A stretch of DNA of 9,040 nucleotides from Chloroflexota bacterium (GTDB lineage: Bacteria; Chloroflexota; Anaerolineae; UBA1429), in assembly GCA_012513595.1 (NCBI GenBank), contig JAAZBY010000080.1, forward strand, positions 1 to 9,040, read 5' to 3'. The translations under genes and the position numbers were made by a program. The notes beneath the pieces were generated by a model. That model saw nothing but the letters and a program-made list of their open reading frames with translations, had not been told where the DNA came from and searched no databases. Shown one piece after another: positions 7,342-9,040 of the stretch; position 1 is the stretch's first letter; every line of letters starts with the position of its first letter.

Positions 7342-7377
7342 AGCGTGCGGGTGGCGGGCATACCCGCCGCCCGCGCT
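7342..7377 (+). terminator. Strong hairpin downstream of the Wzz-type gene, probable terminator
   Basis: GCGGG-T-GGCGGG (7347-7358) pairs with CCCGCC-G-CCCGC (7363-7374) around a CATA loop. The T and G form a wobble pair, giving 12 continuous pairs. AGCG/CGCT can add outer pairing. It starts about 30 bases after the stop codon. No T-run follows, so it may end transcription by another route or protect the 3' end of the mRNA. Confidence 0.5.
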
Positions 7378-7458
7378 AGCCGTACTGCTCACTGCAGCCG
7401 GCGACGGCAGACACCTCGGTCTCGCGAGGGGTCACCACAGGCGCCTCCCACAAACCTC

Positions 7459-7488
7459 TTGACAACAGAGGCGTTCTGTGGTTAAGAT
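7459..7488 (+). promoter_or_regulatory. Sigma70-type promoter for the histidine kinase operon
   Basis: A perfect TTGACA (7459-7464), an 18-base spacer and TAAGAT (7483-7488, 4 of 6) predict transcription from about 7495. The leader to the kinase ATG would be about 210 bases, unusually long for this window. Confidence 0.68.
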
Positions 7489-7496
7489 GCGGTTAA
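7465..7496. promoter_or_regulatory. Repeats overlapping the kinase promoter, candidate regulator sites
   Basis: The promoter spacer holds ACAGA-N5-TCTGT (7465-7479). A second dyad, CCTCT-N7-AGAGG (7455-7471), covers the -35 box. GGTTAA occurs directly repeated at 7480-7485 and 7491-7496, an 11-base period across the -10 box and start site, as in sites bound by OmpR/PhoB-type regulators. CCACAG at 7435-7440 is also complementary to CTGTGG at 7476-7481. That a regulator binds here is inference. Confidence 0.4.
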
Positions 7497-7680
7497 TCAT
7501 ACTTTGGCCGGCCGGTGCGTGCCATGGCCGGTGCCCCTATACACCCCACGATCCTCGCCAGTACTACCTCCTCCTCGCTGTTCCCCGGCTCGGCGGGGGC
7601 CATCGCCGTGTCGGGCGCCGCAGCAGCCGTCCGTGCCAAGCATGCATCTCTCCCGTAGCGTCACTGTCCATCCTGTGTAC

Positions 7681-7700
7681 TCTCCTCAAGCCAGAGGGGA
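7681..7700 (+). promoter_or_regulatory. Hairpin hiding the kinase ribosome-binding site
   Basis: TCTCCTC (7681-7687) can pair with GAGGGGA (7694-7700), seven pairs with one T-G wobble, around the 6-base loop AAGCCA. The 3' arm is the Shine-Dalgarno of the ATG at 7708. Folding would reduce translation of the kinase and, by coupling, of the response regulator. Confidence 0.4.
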
Positions 7701-7707
7701 TCTGCCC

Positions 7708-9033
7708 ATGAGGTTGCGCCTCGTGAACGGGTGGCGTGTGGACTGGGCAGCGTGGGTGCGCGCCCTCTTCCCGCCGCCCCGGTGTTGTGTTGCGCTGGCA
7801 TGGAGCCCAGGCGGGGGCGGAGCCGCGTCCGTGCCCTTTGTGTTGATGGCCCGCAGCAGTGAGGCGCCGCCCAGGCCTGCCTCTGCGCCGCTCGGCCCGC
7901 CATCTGGAGCAGGGAGTGAGCCTCGCCGGGCGCCGCAGGGGGACGGTCGCTCGGCGGCCGAGGCCATCCTCGGCGTGCTGCCGCTCCTGTCGTTGATCAT
8001 CGGTGACGATGGCCGGGTGCGCTACCTGAGCCCGGCACTGCAGGGGCTGCTGCCGGGCCGTCTCGATGAGCATCTCGGCCGCGCGGCGTCGGCGGTACTC
8101 TTTGATCTCGGTGGGCGTGACCTGGTCAGGTGTGTGTCCACTGGCCTCCCCAGCGTCGCCTACGGGACCAGTGCCCTTCTGTCTGCTCCCAGCAGGCTGA
8201 CGGGCGATCGACGCGACCTTGGCGTCACGGTGATCGGGATACCCCTGGACGGCAGCGGAACGGGCCTGCGAGGCACCCTGGTGGCCATCCAGTCGCAGAC
8301 GGAGGCGATTTTGCGCCTCGAAGACCAGCCTGACACGTCGCTCCTACTCTCCCACGAGCTCCGCAGCCCGCTGGCCTACATCACCGCCTCGGCCGAGCTT
8401 CTCTGCGAGGGTGGCCTGAGCGCGGAGGAGCACCAGACGCTCCTTGCCGGGATCCGCGCGGAGAGCGGGCGGCTCACCACGCTCTTGGAGACAGTGCTGG
8501 ACATGGAGCGCGTTCGGTCGGGTGCCAGCGTCGTGTCTTTGGAGCCGCTGTCGCTGGGCTCGCTGGCGGCTCAGGTCTGCTCTGAGATGGGTTCCAGCCA
8601 CGCGCGGCGGACCTTTCTCCTGCATGAATCGCCGGGGCTGCCTCTTGTCCATGCCGATCGCGCCCGGACTATGATCGTGCTGCGCAATCTCCTGGAGAAC
8701 GCGATCAAGCACTCGCGGAGCGACACGCCCATCGTCACTACGGTGTCGCACCGTGACGCGGATGAGGTGGCGGTCTCTGTGGATGATGAGGGCGACGGGA
8801 TCGCTCCAGAGAACCTCGGGCGTCTCTTCCAGAGGTTCCAGCAGGTGGGGAACGTCGCGACCGGCTCCGCGGGGACGCACGGGCTCGGCTTGTATATCTG
8901 CAGGGTGCTGGTCGCGGCCCAAGGGGGGCGGATCGGGGTGCAGACTGCGCCAGGCCGCGGCGCTCGTTTCTGGTTCACGCTGCGAACCGTGCCCAAGGAG
9001 GCTGCCGATGGCCAAGCAGGTGTTGATCGTTGA
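7708..9033 (+). CDS. PAS-like sensor histidine kinase
   Basis: The 441-residue kinase autophosphorylates on His and passes the phosphate to a response regulator. The N-terminal 80 residues are Pro/Gly/Ala-rich with no clear membrane helix or signal peptide. A PAS-like domain follows (about 83-200: LPLLSLIIGDDGRVRYLSPAL). The HisKA domain has LSHELRSPLAYI with phospho-acceptor His216. The HATPase domain has the N box LRNLLENAIKHS (Asn331), the G1 box DDEGDG (359-364), the F box LFQRFQQV and the G2 box GTHGLGLYI (389-397). All key residues are intact. The start at 7708 is chosen for GAGGGG 9 bases upstream. The frame is open back to 7504, and an ATG at 7846 (MARSSEAPP) would remove the odd N-terminus, so the exact start is uncertain. 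Lack of a membrane segment suggests cytosolic sensing or a partner receptor. It is cotranscribed with the response regulator, which starts inside it. Confidence 0.9.
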   Translation: MRLRLVNGWRVDWAAWVRALFPPPRCCVALAWSPGGGGAASVPFVLMARSSEAPPRPASAPLGPPSGAGSEPRRAPQGDGRSAAEAILGVLPLLSLIIGDDGRVRYLSPALQGLLPGRLDEHLGRAASAVLFDLGGRDLVRCVSTGLPSVAYGTSALLSAPSRLTGDRRDLGVTVIGIPLDGSGTGLRGTLVAIQSQTEAILRLEDQPDTSLLLSHELRSPLAYITASAELLCEGGLSAEEHQTLLAGIRAESGRLTTLLETVLDMERVRSGASVVSLEPLSLGSLAAQVCSEMGSSHARRTFLLHESPGLPLVHADRARTMIVLRNLLENAIKHSRSDTPIVTTVSHRDADEVAVSVDDEGDGIAPENLGRLFQRFQQVGNVATGSAGTHGLGLYICRVLVAAQGGRIGVQTAPGRGARFWFTLRTVPKEAADGQAGVDR

Positions 9034-9040
9034 TGACGAC
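9008..9040 (+). CDS. Response regulator, first 11 codons (3' end off window)
   Basis: The visible product is MAKQVLIVDDD, the typical first beta strand of a receiver domain with the acidic residues Asp9-Asp11 that help bind magnesium. AGGAGG lies 6 bases before the ATG, an excellent ribosome-binding site inside the kinase gene. The start overlaps the last 26 bases of the kinase in another frame, so translation is likely coupled. The effector domain is not in the window, so its class and targets are unknown. Confidence 0.85.
   Translation, partial: MAKQVLIVDDD

Larger units (their letters stand above)
7314..7707. other. Intergenic region before the histidine kinase
   Basis: This 394-base gap holds no convincing gene. 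In order it carries a strong hairpin after the Wzz-type gene (7342-7377), a smaller stem CCTCG/CGAGG (7414-7418 with 7425-7429), a promoter with overlapping repeats (7459-7496), and a leader of about 210 bases. That leader has a 9-base direct repeat GGCCGGTGC (7510-7518 and 7526-7534), a CCCCG/CGGGG stem (7583-7598), and a hairpin over the ribosome-binding site (7681-7700). Confidence 0.65.

Noticed and set aside
7478..7711. Small plus-strand frame of 77 residues in the kinase leader
   Set aside because: It starts with GTG inside the predicted promoter -10 region, has no ribosome-binding site or recognisable domain, and ends just past the kinase start.

Overview
The window is an ordinary-looking, very GC-rich stretch of bacterial chromosome with seven protein genes, two of them cut by the window edges. 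I see no mobile element, CRISPR array, tRNA or rRNA. The gene set is a SelB translation factor, a soluble coiled-coil protein, a TPR plus YkuD protein anchored by one membrane segment, a GH20-like/DUF4838 protein, a Wzz-type chain-length protein and a histidine kinase with its response regulator. With the high GC and the sigma70-like promoters, this fits a Chloroflexota bacterium best. That placement is inference from protein style, not proof; Armatimonadota or another high-GC phylum remains possible.

Layout. The left 5.6 kb is on the minus strand. Reading 5' to 3' on that strand, a DUF4838 family protein (5631 to 3709) comes first. A membrane-anchored TPR and YkuD-fold (L,D-transpeptidase-like) protein (3591 to 2017) follows with its own promoter. 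After a hairpin-rich 125-bp gap comes a 416-residue coiled-coil protein (1891 to 641), and 8 bases later selB, which runs off the left edge. The right part is on the plus strand: a Wzz-type protein (5940 to 7313), a 394-base gap with a promoter and a long leader, a PAS-containing histidine kinase (7708 to 9033), and the first 11 codons of a response regulator overlapping the kinase by 26 bases.

Regulation visible in the sequence. Four good sigma70-like promoters can be read: 3637-3665 (minus), 5708-5735 (minus), 5816-5844 (plus) and 7459-7488 (plus). The 5708-5735 and 5816-5844 promoters diverge around a 7-bp-arm inverted repeat (5786-5801). The kinase promoter carries an inverted repeat in its spacer and an 11-bp-period direct repeat over its -10 region, and the kinase ribosome-binding site can fold into a hairpin.

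How the genes relate. Three products concern the envelope or carbohydrates (YkuD-fold protein, DUF4838 protein, Wzz-type protein), and the two-component pair could respond to a signal in that context, but nothing here proves a link. The coiled-coil protein and selB look like one transcription unit. SelB implies that the organism makes selenocysteine, although no selenoprotein, tRNA-Sec or selA/selD is visible here. I did not find a convincing new multi-gene system. The best leads are the altered YkuD active-site motif, the coiled-coil/selB pairing and the layered control region before the kinase.
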